From Sphagnum compactum (Eukaryota; Bryophyta; Sphagnopsida; Sphagnales): a DNA stretch of 64,000 nt. The stretch is taken from assembly GCA_965153455.1 (NCBI GenBank), contig OZ234493.1, forward strand, positions 35,082,213 to 35,146,212. The letters run 5' to 3'. This document shows, piece by piece, positions 1 to 13,000 of the stretch; the stretch's first letter is position 1, and each line of letters starts with the position of its first letter. The notes below the pieces were generated by a model. That model saw only the letters and a list, made by a program, of their open reading frames with translations, was not told the DNA's origin and made no database searches. Both the position numbers and the translations under genes were made by a program.

Positions 1-1890
1 ATTGAAATCTTGTAAGTTGTGAACCTTTATTCTTCAGGTCACATTGTCACAACATCAACTCCAAATTCACAATGTAGTGCACATATTGTCACACTACATA
101 GATGTTTGTCTAATGATTTTCCATCTAGAATATCAAGTTGAACTTAGTAATGACTAGTTATTATAATGTACATTAAGCACCAATGATGAGTCTTGTAGGC
201 TTGCAATGTGGAATGTGTTCAATGCACATTTTTTATTAAATGTACATTTGGCCCTTTTAAGGTACTCATGTGTGGCTACATGGTAAAGTTGTAAAGACAA
301 TGAGAAAAATCAAATGTTGTTGTTGGGTGACAATTACAAGCTAGTTGTTAGTTGCTACACGCTACAATTTAGAGGCTAAAACCTTAGACCTAACCTTTAG
401 CTTTTAAGTGGTGACCATAGATTTAGGTAGGTCTTCTAGGAGGTGACCATTGATTTAAGTAGGTCAACTTTCATGTTATCCAACATGGTGTGGAAACTAC
501 TTGGAAAAAACCCTCCATCCAAGGGATATGATGACGACACTTTCCCACCTAAAGTCTACTTGTGGCAAATTTGGATAATAAAAGTGTTGCAAATGTTGGT
601 GAATCATTCCTACCCAAGCTTAAATGACAAGCTACACAACTTTTCCAAATGTAATCTGTGTTTCTTTTTTTCCATTGGGTGGTCATTGCCCCATTTTTTT
701 GTAACACATCGATGAAATTTTGTCAAAAAAGATCATTGAATAGACAAGATTTTGTAACATAGATTAAATAAAATTTCAAATCAAAACTTTGAACTATAAT
801 TGGAGATTTTTCATTTTAACAAATACTTAAAGAACAATTATACTTGAATGATTGATTATGTGATGTACTTCCAACATTTTATGTGTTGGAGTTAAATAAT
901 AATAGTTGTAATTTCTTGACAACTTTGTATTTTTTCAGAAAACACTTTTATTATCAATTTTATTTTTATTTTTTTGGTTTATTTTAATTATTGAATAGAA
1001 ATTTGGTTGATTGTCCTTTTTACATCACATGTTGCATAAATAAATTAGTCATTACAACTTTACTCCACACTATACATTGCCAACGACCATGAAATTGGAA
1101 GACTAAATTTTTGATGTTTGTTTTAATCGATTGATTTTGCATTAAGTTTCCTCACATTGTACAAAGTACAAACTCCAATGCCACTATTCATAGCAATTCC
1201 ATTGTCACCATCTTTTCCTACATCATATTATGTGTCCCAAGATGGATGGTAGTCGTCTTATAATACAAACGATTGTGAAGGTCAAAACATGTTTGAATCC
1301 CTAAGAGAACTTTACTTTGATTGTGTTTTGTTTTTTGTTTGAATATGCAATCCTTAAAATCTTCCTTTCAACATCTCAATGCAATGTTTTCTTTTCACCA
1401 AAAGAAAAGGAATGTCGACATTGAATTGAAAATTACCATGTAAAGAAATATTGTAATACTTGGGTAGCTTCGGCACTAATTATATTATTTTCAGTTTTGT
1501 CGAAATTTTTTTAAAAGTGAATTTTATATAAAAAAACTTTAAAATTCAATAAAGGTAGCCATATTCAAACCCATGCCCTATACATTGAACTCACATTAAC
1601 TTTGATCAATCTAATTGAAAAAACAACATGTAATTTATGAAAGCTTTTTTGATTTTGTTATATTTATTCATTATATGTAAAAAGTTTCTAAATCAAAAAT
1701 TATAATGCTAAATCAAAAACTTCAAATTACAATAATTATTTGACACTATTGTGCTGAAGCCACCAAGGTACTACAATAGTTGATTACTTGTATGTTGTGA
1801 TATGTATTTTTGAAAAGGGAGTCAATGCAAAGAGTAAAAAAAAATCTAATCTAAGTACTTAGAGAGAAATAAACCTTAGGTGTCAAAGTG
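1..1890. other. AT-rich intergenic DNA
   Basis: I see no gene here. The stretch is AT-rich with long A/T runs and no open frame with recognisable protein similarity. The longest open frame (443-715, plus) encodes 90 residues with no domain I recognise and no splice or promoter context, so I treat it as chance. Confidence 0.6.
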
Positions 1891-2110
1891 TTAATCACAT
1901 TTATGAATTAGTGAAATCATGACTTTCATGACAAGATTTGGGAATTGAAGCATCATGTTTAAAACTATTTTCTAAGTTCACAAATAATTTTATTTGAAGT
2001 TTAACCTTCACCATGTAATAGTTTTCACGTTGGTTCATGGGTTCATAACCTAATGGAATCAAGGTTCCATCAATTGACCCCACCAATAAAAGAAAACCAA
2101 AGATCCTATG
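1890..2110 (-). pseudogene. PIF/Harbinger-type transposase remnant
   Basis: A minus-strand open frame (2086 down to 1901) reads GFLLLVGSIDGTLIPLGYEP followed by an ENYYMVK-like segment. The GSIDGTxIPL block is the signature around the first catalytic Asp of the DDE_Tnp_4 (HARBI1/PIF) nuclease, normally followed some 15 residues later by a Y-x-x-K-G-like motif. Only about 60 residues survive. I could not find the second Asp or the Glu, nor the MYB/trihelix partner, so the copy is non-functional. A MITE with Harbinger-type ends and a TTA target duplication lies at 47331-47814, showing that this superfamily has been active in the genome, but no sequence links the two. Unknown: element ends and age. 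Confidence 0.45.
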
Positions 2111-3300
2111 AATCTTTTACTTGAGCAATTGATTTTCAAACATTTTTTTAAAGGTTCATCTTAGTTGTGACACATTCAAGTTAGAAGATGCATAATGTAT
2201 GCACATGTTTACGAACAATGTTATGATGGTTAAATTGAGATTTCAAGGTGAAATAACGACGATAAGAATATTTGACTAGCTTTAATCATATGATGAAAGT
2301 TAAATTTACATAATATGTGTACCAATTGTGGAAAAAAAAAAAACTTGTTGACAACTCTATTAATTATTAAAACACGCCTAACGTGTGTTACAAAGAACAT
2401 TTTGCTAAGTGCATCGTGTGATACCATCAAACACTTAATGACTGGCAAAAGGGTCATTTATAATACAAGTCAATTAAGTTTGATGTGAAAATTTTCAAAA
2501 TATGGGTCACAATTAGTGTTTCTTTTTTTTTTTTTGCAAATTTTTGCAAATCGGCAACAAAAAAAAGAGGGCTAGTGAATCCAATAAAGGGATTATTGAG
2601 ATTTTAAAAATAAATTCATCACATCTTGACCAAAAAAACTCAAAAGTCGCTAGATTTAGACAATGTGTTATTGTAGGTCATTAGAAGTAGGCACAATTCC
2701 AAAAGATATCTACTAGTCCACGAAGACAATTGCCATTTATTGCTAATTAATGTTGAGGATCCTAGCCAATGCACTTACTCGAGGAATTGGAAAAAAAAAA
2801 CTCGGGTCACAACCATAATAATTAGGTTTAAAAATTATTGTTATGAATTTAAAAAAATTAGGCTTGTTCAAATGCGTAGTTTTTGAGGCGAATTTTCACA
2901 TTACATCCAACATTTGAAAATTTGGAAATTTCAAATGCTTAATTCTATAGAAGCTAACTAGGTATACAAAAATTGCAAAAATGTTGGATATTTGCAAATT
3001 CAATGACTTGTTACCAAGTTGAAAGAGGGGGCCACAAAAATACATAATATGGTACAATAATATCCACATAGATTTCAATTTTGGAAAAAGGTATTTGGTT
3101 ATTTTAATATTTATTTTATGGGGAAAATTCTAAACTTTTGGTTGAAGCATTTGCAATATACAACAATAAGTAGAAAAAAGATAATCAATTAAAGAGTTGT
3201 TCATTGGATGAAATAACAAAAAGAATCGTTGTCTCAGTGGAAGAAAAAAACTTGGTTTATGAACGAGAACGGGTTGGTTCGTGAACGAGAAGTAGGTTTC
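2111..3300. other. AT-rich intergenic DNA, no gene seen
   Basis: No gene is supported. Poly-A/T tracts (about 2332-2343 and 2521-2535) and short chance frames only. The minus-strand frame 2457-2230 lies just upstream of the transposase relic but shows no clear similarity. Confidence 0.55.
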
Positions 3301-3304
3301 TTAC

Positions 3305-3680
3305 TTGCACGAGATTCGTTGGACTTGTGGACGAGAGAACTGGGTCTTCTTAGTCGTCGACTTGCACAAGATTTGCTCGTCATTTGTGCGAGAAGTGTGT
3401 CTCTTGCAGGAGATTCGTTCGTTCATCATTTGGACGAGAAAATTGTGTTTCTTATGCGTGATTTGCAGGAGATTCGTTCGTTCATCATTTGGACGAGAAA
3501 ATTGTGTTTCTTATTCGTGGTTTGCAGGAGATTCGTTCGTTATGTAGACGAGAAGCGGGGTTCTTAGTTCTTAGCTCTTACCCGTCGATGTGCACGACAT
3601 TCGTCCGGTATATGGGCGAAAACAGGGTGACTTGCACGAGATTCGTTCGTTACATGGACGAGGGGCAGGGAACGTTCGTT
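3305..3680 (+). repeat. 59-bp minisatellite upstream of symplekin
   Basis: A tandem repeat whose unit begins TTGCAGGAGATTCGTTCGTT and contains TTTGGACGAGAA. Three near-identical copies start at 3404, 3463 and 3522, a strict 59-bp period. Decayed copies starting near 3305, 3362, 3589 and 3631 extend it on both sides. It is CG-rich compared with its AT-rich surroundings. It ends about 240 bp before the symplekin ATG, so it sits in the promoter or 5' leader. Several frames stay open through it; these are by-products of the repeat, not genes. Confidence 0.8.
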
Positions 3681-3921
3681 GGGCATGGGAGGAGGAAGAG
3701 CTTGCGGGAGAGAGGGGAGAAGAAGAAAGAGACCAGTGGAGGATGAAAGGGATGGCGGCGGCGATGGCGTTGCAACGGCCGCAGAGATGGCCTTCTTCCT
3801 CGATGTTGTGCACAATTTGATGACTGTGACCTCCAGAAGGTACGTAGCAAAGCGCTCAAGGAGTGGTAATCGCGCGTAGTTGAAGCGTTGGGGAGGTGGG
3901 GGGAAGGAGAGCGTGGAGGTG

Positions 3922-6900
3922 ATGGCATCGGCGGGGCGGATGATGGGCGCCAGGGAGCAAGCCGTCGGGCTGCTCAATGAAGCCAAGATGCAGGCTGATG
4001 CCACTTCTAAAGTCGATCTGCTCAAGAATGTCATGGAAATCGTGCTGCATAGGGAGCCGTCGCTTCTGGCCGAGTTTGTACCCTACCTCATGGAATTGCA
4101 GAGCGAGCCTGGCAGTCCCGTGAGGAAGTACCTTGCTGAGTATGTATGCGCCTCCTTCCCCTGGTTTGCGTCTTTCTTTTCCTTTCTAACGGGCCACTAG
4201 CATGTCCTTGCCTTATTAGGTTTCCGTTTTTCTTGCGTTTTTAGGGTTCGCATTCGGAACTTTGTGTGTTTGGGTGCAGAGTATGTTTTAGGTCTTTGGT
4301 TTCATATAAGCTTGATTGTTATTTTTTGCAAAAGAAACTCTATTTGGTTTGCTTGACCCTTGCAAAACAATCGGCTTTGCATTGCTTCAGTCAGCTCCAG
4401 TTTTTTGCCTCTGCATATGAAGCTCCATTTTGGTCGCTGCATTCTGTTATAGGGTTTTGGGTTGTCTCCATATCCGTGTGTCATCTAGATAGAGCTTGGT
4501 TCTGTTCGAGTTAGGGGAATAGCAGTTCATTTTTTGACAATGTTACAGGAAACTCTAGAGTTTGTGAAATTTTTCCACATGACTGTGTGTCTTTTACTGA
4601 CCTTGCAATTGTTTTCATCAGCTTTCCAAGCAGGTATAGAAGTTTTTGTTTGTGTTGTGTTCAAATCTTTGTCTGATTGCTTCAGAGTTTTTTAGGGTTT
4701 GACATATGTGTGGACTAGAATTTTGCATTCAATTGTAGCTTTGGCTGCAATTTTCCTCACCTAGCTGTCCACATTCAACCCCTGCAATTCTATCTCCCTC
4801 TACCATAGGCGTCTTGAGCTACATTGAAAAGACCTATGGTAGAGGGAGATAGAATTGCAGAAAGTGGGGAGGATTGTGTATTTATAGTCATTTTTGCAAA
4901 GATGCCTCTTTGAGTGCTAGCCATTGTCATCACTAAGACTTCCTGTTGCTTCTGGAAATGTGATAGAAACTCAGATGCAGAATTTTGTGCAATTGTTTGC
5001 CCTAATTTTGTAGCAGATTATTGTCTGCTTATCTACACACACTGTCAGGAGCTGATGATGTCAGTGAGGAGTAATGGTTAGTGACTTGCCATTCAGGACA
5101 AAGGTAATGGTGTGATATCTTGTTAGTGATGCCCTCAAAGGGTTATGACCACCCTCATCTTATTGTGTAGGTTTTGCTTTTGATGTAACTGACAAAAAAT
5201 ATATATCTCTTGAGTGCTATCCAATACTTGCCCTTGAAAGATTATGCTATACATCTTGATTGTCTCTTTTTTGTTCCTCTTTTCTTGTTTGCGTTTTTTC
5301 TTTTCCTCTTCTCTCTCTTTTTATGTTCCTCTTGTTTCTTTGGTCTTCTGGTTCTCTTCTATGTTTTGTTGAGCCAGCCTGTATCATGGCTGAGTTTACC
5401 CATTACTGCTCTTTTGGCAGAACTCAGTATGTTGGTTAGTGTATGATGTTGACATCCACTTAATGCTGAGAGCCAATGGAATCACTGTGTATTTCATGGT
5501 AACTGGTCATTACCGGACATGTTGCGGGCGAAGGTCTCAACCTGCATTTGATTGTTGTTGTTCTATGAAACCAATCCTCACTTTTGGGAATTTTTTGAGT
5601 ATGGATGTTGGGATCTCTCCTCAGCCCTGCTGAGTCCAGGCTTTTGATGTGGAGTAAGATATGGAGGTGTTAGACTCATCTGGAGGAAATTCTGTGTTCC
5701 AGGATAGTAGAAGAAATTGGCACGAGGCATGTAGAGCATATCTCTACCATGGTGCCAGTGCTACTTGCTTTATTGCAGGATACTACACCTGCAGTTGCTC
5801 GACAGGCAATAACCAGTGGGAGCAACATCTTCCGTACCGTTCTTGAGCAGGTTGCTTCACAGGTATGTTGTTCAGTGACCTGAGCTCTCTGAGAAATTGA
5901 GAGTTTCATCTAGGTTGTTTGATCTCTTATTTGCCTGCAGATTCTTAAGCCTTGTCATGGTGTTATCATCATGTTTCAGAGCCAGGTTGAAGTTCCAGCA
6001 GGTTTTTTCCAGTGTTGTGAAAGAATCCAGTTTGCAGGGGTTAAAACTGGCGGTTCAGGTCCAGGTTCTTGTGACCTGGACCTGAGTTGACACCCTTTTG
6101 TTGGAACTGGCACAAGAACTGGACTGTGGAACTATTCTTTTACTAGATTTGGAACCAAAACCAGAACCATGAAGAAACATTCTTGAACACAGTGTCAGGG
6201 TCTTTAGGTAGGAAAGTTCTTTTTTTTTGAAAAGTTGATAATTATTCTGAACTTTATAGTTAAGTATTAATAATTAGTTGTTGAACTCTGTACCTATATA
6301 GACCCCTGTTTTAATTTGTTGTAAAACTTTGTACCCATACAATCTCTAGCATTGGGGAGTATGTAGTATGTACATGGAACCAGACCCAGTTTTGAACCAG
6401 GCCCAAAGGTTCTTGAATTTGAGAAAATGTGCCAGAACCAGAACAGAGGGGTTTAGAAATTAGAAGAGCCAGACTGAAACCGCCACCTGGAGAACAAATA
6501 AATTTTACTGTGTGAAAATGAGGACCAGAGGTTCTCTTATAAAGGAAGAACAGCACAACACTGGTTTTTTCTTCAGCTCACAATATAAAAGGGTTATTAT
6601 GATGCCAACAGTATCTGTAGATTGTACGGAAATCTGTGGAGGATTAGAGTCATTTGGTGTCTCGGCTGTTTGCTTACGGTGTACCATGGTATGCAACATA
6701 GACAAAGTTTGTCTTTCTCATGAATCTTTTGGGGAGCACAGGGCATATATGCTAGTCAGGTGGAGAAGCAGCTGGTTGATGCCTGGAACTTGATGATCCA
6801 CTTCAAAGATGCAGTTTACCCTGCTGCTTTTCAGGTATGCAGTGAACCCACTTTTGTAGGTTCTTGAGTTGTGTTGTAATTCCTCTGCTACTGTACACTC

Positions 6901-7016
6901 CTTTAGTCAATTTTTACTCGGGAATTGTAGCCATGCATAAAACTCTCTCTTCCCCAAATGTCTTCCAAACTTGATTCTGGGATCTGTCACCTAAATTATA
7001 GGGTTACATCCTATGA

Positions 7017-7056
<40 letters not shown>

Positions 7057-10000
7057 ATGAAATGCTGAAATTATCTGCTTGAGTACTTAACTTATTCTTT
7101 GATAATGCCAAGTGGTACTTATGAGGTTTCTATCTAGGGTATGTTTTCACCTGTTGTTTCCTAGACACCCACCCAAGGTAGTGGCTGTCATCTAGCAAAG
7201 TTTGACACTTTTGAGCTTTGGGGACTCAAATAACAGCATGGAAATGATGGAGTAAGGTTGCTGGCGGTGAAGTTTGTTGAGACTACAATCTTGCTCTTCA
7301 CACATGATCCCAATGGATCATCTCGACCTCTGCCAAATCAACAAAATTCTGATGGTGAGCTAGGCAGTCTGTTTATTTCAGCATTCAATGGTGATGTTGA
7401 AGTTGGACAGTACAATATGGTCTTGAATCTCATTTCATCAGTTTCCTGGCGAGTCTCCTGAATTGTCAGGTGTTGTAAAGGGCTTCAACATTGCATGGAT
7501 AGCTGGTGGACACCCTTTGTTGGATGCAAATGCTATGGGGCAAGAAGCTAGTAAAAACCTTGGGCTTCTGCTCAATCAACTGCGGGCACCAGAATCCTCA
7601 AGCCTTCCTGGCCCTGTTGCCATTGTACTTGTAAACAGGTATGTAAGTGACAGGTTTCTTCACCATTTCAACTGCTTAGATCTCATTTGTTATGGGAATG
7701 GAGTGCTACTGAAGGGACTTGAACAGGTTGAGAATCTGGTGAACTCTGTAAAGGCTGATCTTTGGGTATTATTCATCGTTTGATACTGCCTGGAGTGTAC
7801 ACTTGGTTAGCATCTTTTTCTGTGTTTCTCTGCAGCTGTTTCTTCCTCAGGCTGTACATTAGCGGTTTGCCTTAACAGTTTGGCAGGTATAGCAAAGCGA
7901 CGACCTTCTATGTTTGGGCGGATTCTTCCAGTATTGCTGGCACTAGCACCAGATTGTGAACCTATCAAAGGAGGCCAGGTGGCCAGTGTGATTCACACTC
8001 TCAAAACTGCATTCCTCTCTCTTCTCAAGTGTTCACAACCTGGAGCTTTGCCGGTATGATTCACTGGCTTTGGTTGGTGTGTGTGAGTCTATTATTGTTA
8101 TTAGTTTAGCAATTTATTTATCTGCATGCAAGGGAATCAAATCTTACAAAGTTTCTTATGTTTGGCAGTGGCGAGACCGCTTGACAAAAGCATTGCGTTC
8201 TATGAATGCTGGTGATGTTGCAGATCAAGCACTTAAGCAACTAGACAGGGCACAGCGAGCAGACCGGGATCGTGCATCCAAAGACCCTTGGACTGTCAAG
8301 GTTATAGCAAACCTTTCTTCAATAATCTTTGGCAATCTGACTTGAGATCATCAAAGCTTGATAGCAATTATGTTGTTATTACACCCAGATATTATATAAT
8401 TTTAAAGTTGTCAATAGAGTGATCTGAGCTCTGTGGAGGAGCATTTTGCTGGTTGTGCTCTGCTGAAGTCACTTGCTTGGTGTACATAGGATGAGGCAGT
8501 GCAGCAGTTATCAACAGCAGCAGTAGTAGAAGAAAGACCCTTTCAGAAAAGACCGGTTGCTGATGAAAATGGAAACCAATCGGTGGAGGCAGAGGAGAGT
8601 CTTGGTAAACGTATGCGTTTAAATCCAAATACAAATAGTGTCCAGCCAGAACTGGCTTCCCTCTCTTCAAGTGTTGCTGAACCTAGCTCTGGAAATGATG
8701 GTGTAGTCTCAGACAACAGCCTAGCACCATTGTTAGCATACTTTGGTGCCTTAATAGCTCAAGGAGAAAGAGGAGCAGCTTCAGTGGAAATCTTGATCTC
8801 CAGCTTGACACCAGATATGCTTGCAGAGCTTGTCATTGTGAACATGCAGCATTTACCTAGTACTCCCCCTCCTCTGCCACCAGGGGTTGGCCCTAGTGTG
8901 AGTGGCAGTCTGGTGACTCTTCTGTCTTCAGTTCCGTCACAGAGTGTTCTGCTACCTCCAGGATCTGCTGCAGCTGTGGAGACTTGTGTGCTCTCTTTTC
9001 AACCTATACCTCAACATGTTGAAGTTTCTCGAGATCCACGAAGGGTAAGTTAATTTCTTTTTTGGCTTTTGTAAAAAAAAAATGCAATCTTGGAGGAACC
9101 CATGAAGTTTTGATATAGGAACTGATTTTGACTTTGGCAGCAAAATGAACCTGGTGGCTGAATGACCCAAAAATGCCTTACCCAGTCTTGTGCTGCACAG
9201 GCCTCTTGTTGTTTAATTGTACATTCAGGCAGAGACTTTTTGACTTGGCTCTTGTCTACTGACTGAGAGTTTCTGAAACTGTCCCTCGACTTCAAGCTTG
9301 TGGTTGCATGGATTTTGAGGTTTTGTTTCTAAGCTGGGTGATGGTGATTCTATTTGAAGTGGTAATTTTGCCGACAGTCTCACCACCCAGCACTAATATC
9401 TGGTGTCTTGAACACATAAGGTGTACCTGGCCGCAGTCCATTTGAGGATTGTATCTGACGTTTGGGGTTGACCTTGGATGAAGATTGGTGTTGAGCTTTT
9501 GCAGCTTGTGTGCCACATTCATGGCCAAGGTGGTGATTTGCTAAAACTGTTAACAGGAGAGTGTTTATTATCTTGTGCCATAAAATAGTTTTGTCTGCAA
9601 ATGAAGAGTGGACATAGAGAACACAGTGAGGGTTACATCCTATGTTTTAGGTGTTGAAGTTGAAGAACAGATGGGTTTAGATGTGATGCTTATGTTTTCC
9701 AGGTGAAGCTTTTTCTTGCCTCTTAGCAAATTTCAATTCTGTTGCACATCAATAATAATAAACAAAATTTTCTTCTACCTTCAGACATCACCTTGTGTTA
9801 TGTGCAAACAATGTGACGTGACCCTATCAATGTTCCACCTGTCAACCTTGTACATGCTTTTGCACACCATGATTGGCATCATGTCCCATCAGTAGTCATT
9901 GATGCAATTTAGCCTCCTGGATAAGCTTGCTTTGGAAGACCCTCTTTTGGGTGCCAGAGAATAAAGAAGTCAGAGACTGTTGTTGGGGCTGTATTGGTTC

Positions 10001-13000
10001 TGTAAGCAGCTCTCATGCCACTGTAGTTGCAGCTGCACAGTTTTACATTATGTGCAAAGGGAGGAGGGTGGGCAATTTTGAGTTGTCTCTTGTGATGCAA
10101 ATGCATATACTCAAGCAGTTTTTAGTCTTCCTTGAACATTTGTCTTCCTTATGTCCATGTAGTGAAATGGTTCCAGATCTATGCTCTCTTTCTAGCTTGA
10201 GATTAAGGATTGTCTATGCTGAGAAAGTTTTACTTCAAGGCCATCCCAAATGTCTTCTACTTACATTGCTTTCAGTGTTATGGACATCTTTAACTTTGAT
10301 GGTGTTATATATGATTACATTTAGCATTGCTAAAATATGTCGAGGTTTGTCAGTGTGTTGTGGTCCTTTTCATTTGACTAGGTGTGGATTGGACAGATTG
10401 AAGAACACCATATATTGTGTAGATACAGTTCCTTCTCAATCTGCAATGTTCTTGAGAATCTGGACACATTGGATAAGCAGCAACTCGTGGTTTCCAGGAT
10501 CCATGGCGTATGGACCCACGGCGTGCTGCTGCTAAAGAGGTGGCTCCTACAGCTCTTTCAACACCAAAGCTTAAGGCAGAGGAAGTGGATCAGCTGTCAA
10601 ATATGACAGTTGAAACAATGACTCAGGCAACTGTGAAGGTTGAAGGAGCAGCATGTTCCTCAACTTTGAGCAGCAGAGACCCAAGAGCAGCTCTGTTGCA
10701 AAATGTCACCAATCACCCTCCTGCCCTGCCACCTGTTCAAGTGAAGCAGGAGCCAGTAGAAGAATCTGGGCCTCTTGCATCAACTCCTCCTCTGTCACCA
10801 CCTGACTCTTTGATGGCACCTTCCTCTGGTCCTGCCATTCCTGTGAAGTCAGAACCCACCAGTTCATTCTCTGTCTCAGCCTCAGCATTGCCTCATGATC
10901 CTCAACGTGGAGCATCATCAATAGCATCAGTAGGTCAGTAGAACTTTCTGGTTGACCCTTCAGCTCTAGGTCTCAGCTTGAGCTATTGTTTCTTTAATAA
11001 ACTCCTGTAGTTTGATTGTATATGCTTTCAGGTTGTGGTATTGGTTCAAAAGCTTGCTGCCACCATCTGTGTTGAATTCTGATGCCTGATAGTTTGAAAC
11101 ATGGGTGGGTGTGTTTGAGCAGGAGCAGGATCTTCAGGCGTCCCAGTTTCAGTTCCTATGCAACCAATTCCTCTTGTGCCATTAACTGAGGAACAGCAAA
11201 CATCATTAAGTAAAGCTGCATTAGTGCGAATACTTGAGGGTCATAAGACTATTGCTGCAGCAGGAGGTGGAGATCTCCGTGTTGCTTTGCTGGCTCGCTT
11301 AGTTGCCCAGGCAATCTCTGCAAAACCTATATTTGTTGATTTTGATATTGTTTTCTCCATTTTGAGGCAGCATTTTAATTCTCTTCTACAAGTTGTTTGT
11401 GGTCCTGTCTATTTTCTTCTCAAAATGTCTGAGACTTTGTTATGCAGCTATATTTCAAGGTTTATGTCAACTTCTTTCGGATGACAATTGCCTGATGTTG
11501 GGTGGCAGTCATGTGATGATGCGGAGGCATTAGAACTTCTTCAGAAACACATTCTAGCAGATTATCAGAGCCACAAGGTACGGATGCATTCTTGTACTTG
11601 AAGGAATGTAGAAACAAAGATCCAGGATCTTTTTTGTTGGTAATCAGCCCTTGAATTTCTGGCTACTTGAATGCAATCTTATGGGTTTGGTGGAAGATGT
11701 ATTAGAGGGAATGCTCATGTGCACTAGTGCTTCAACTTGAAATGTGCTGTGATGAGGCAGGGGCATGAAATGGCATTGCATGTGCTATATCAGCTGTATG
11801 CAGAACAAGCCAGCAATTCCTCAGAGATTGCAGTGTCAACAACAGCAGCTTATGACCAATTTCTTTTGTCACTGGTATGTCCATAATACTGAATGACTGT
11901 TAGTGCATGTTTGTGGTGTGAACAATGACATCAACCTAACACCTGCGGGATTTTCAGTGCATTTGAGCTTTTCCAATCAATATATCTGATCACTCACTAA
12001 ATATTGCAGGCAAGAGGGTTGAGAGATACACTACCTGCTTCAGATAAGTCTCTTAGTCGACTTTTGGCAGAAGCTCCTCTACTGCCATTGACGTCATTGA
12101 AGCTGCTGGAGGATCTTTGCAATCCAGGAGCTGTGGGAGAAGTAGCAACCAGTGACCACATTACACAAGGACTTAGTGCTCTTTGGAGTCTCATCTTGCA
12201 GCGGCCTCCCACACGTGACACCTGTCTAAAGATGGCTCTCAAGGCAAGCCCCCTGCCACCCCCAACTCTTTGCATGTATGCCAGCTATTTTGTATCGCAC
12301 ATCACTTGTCTAACATGCACAACCTTCTAGTCCGAACTTTCCTTTATGTGAGCTGTTCTTTGTGGCACATTGTTCATGTTTTTTTGGATATTCCCACGAA
12401 GGTGCTGCAGGAAAGAGTATCTATCCCTCAAAACAGTTCAAAAGGCAGGTGCACAAAGTTTGGCAAAGAGGACAATCAGGTGTGGCTGGTGGGTTGGAGA
12501 GAGATTGTACTGATCATATATAGTTGTGTTTTGCAGTGTACAGTTCATGAGTCTGATGATGTGCGAGTGAAGGCCATTCGCTTGGTACTGTATCTTCATG
12601 CTCTTACAAAAAATGTTGCTATTCATTTCTGTCAAAATGTGACAACTTTGGATCAAATCTTGCAGAGGAACTTTCTTTCTTCAGAATTCACTCTGGAACT
12701 TGGTTTACACAACAAGTTCTGAAGATGCATTCATCCAATTGATCAAATGCACAGTCCTCAGTGACATCATGCATTTAACGGTATCTTGTGTTCTCCATGC
12801 CTATTCAAGAAACTTTCATTTTGTTTGAGATCAGTTGATTGAGTGCAGTCAATGACTTGGGTAGTTTTTGGTCTATTTCTGTTGGTTTTTTGTAGGTTGC
12901 AAACAAGCTGTACCCACTTACCTATGTGGCTGAAACGATTGAAGAATTTGCAACCCAAAGTCTCCTTGCAGTGGTGGACTTTAAACCAATAGATGCAGGA

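Noticed and set aside
3564-4034. 156-codon minus-strand open frame over the symplekin first exon
   Set aside because: It is antisense to a conserved coding exon and to the minisatellite. It is kept open by GC-rich composition and shows no domain.
7391-7441. A 51-nt mini-intron between symplekin exons 4 and 5
   Set aside because: It does not restore the frame. The intron 7355-7469 (GTGAGC...TCAG, 115 nt) does and gives NSD-GVVKGFNIAW.
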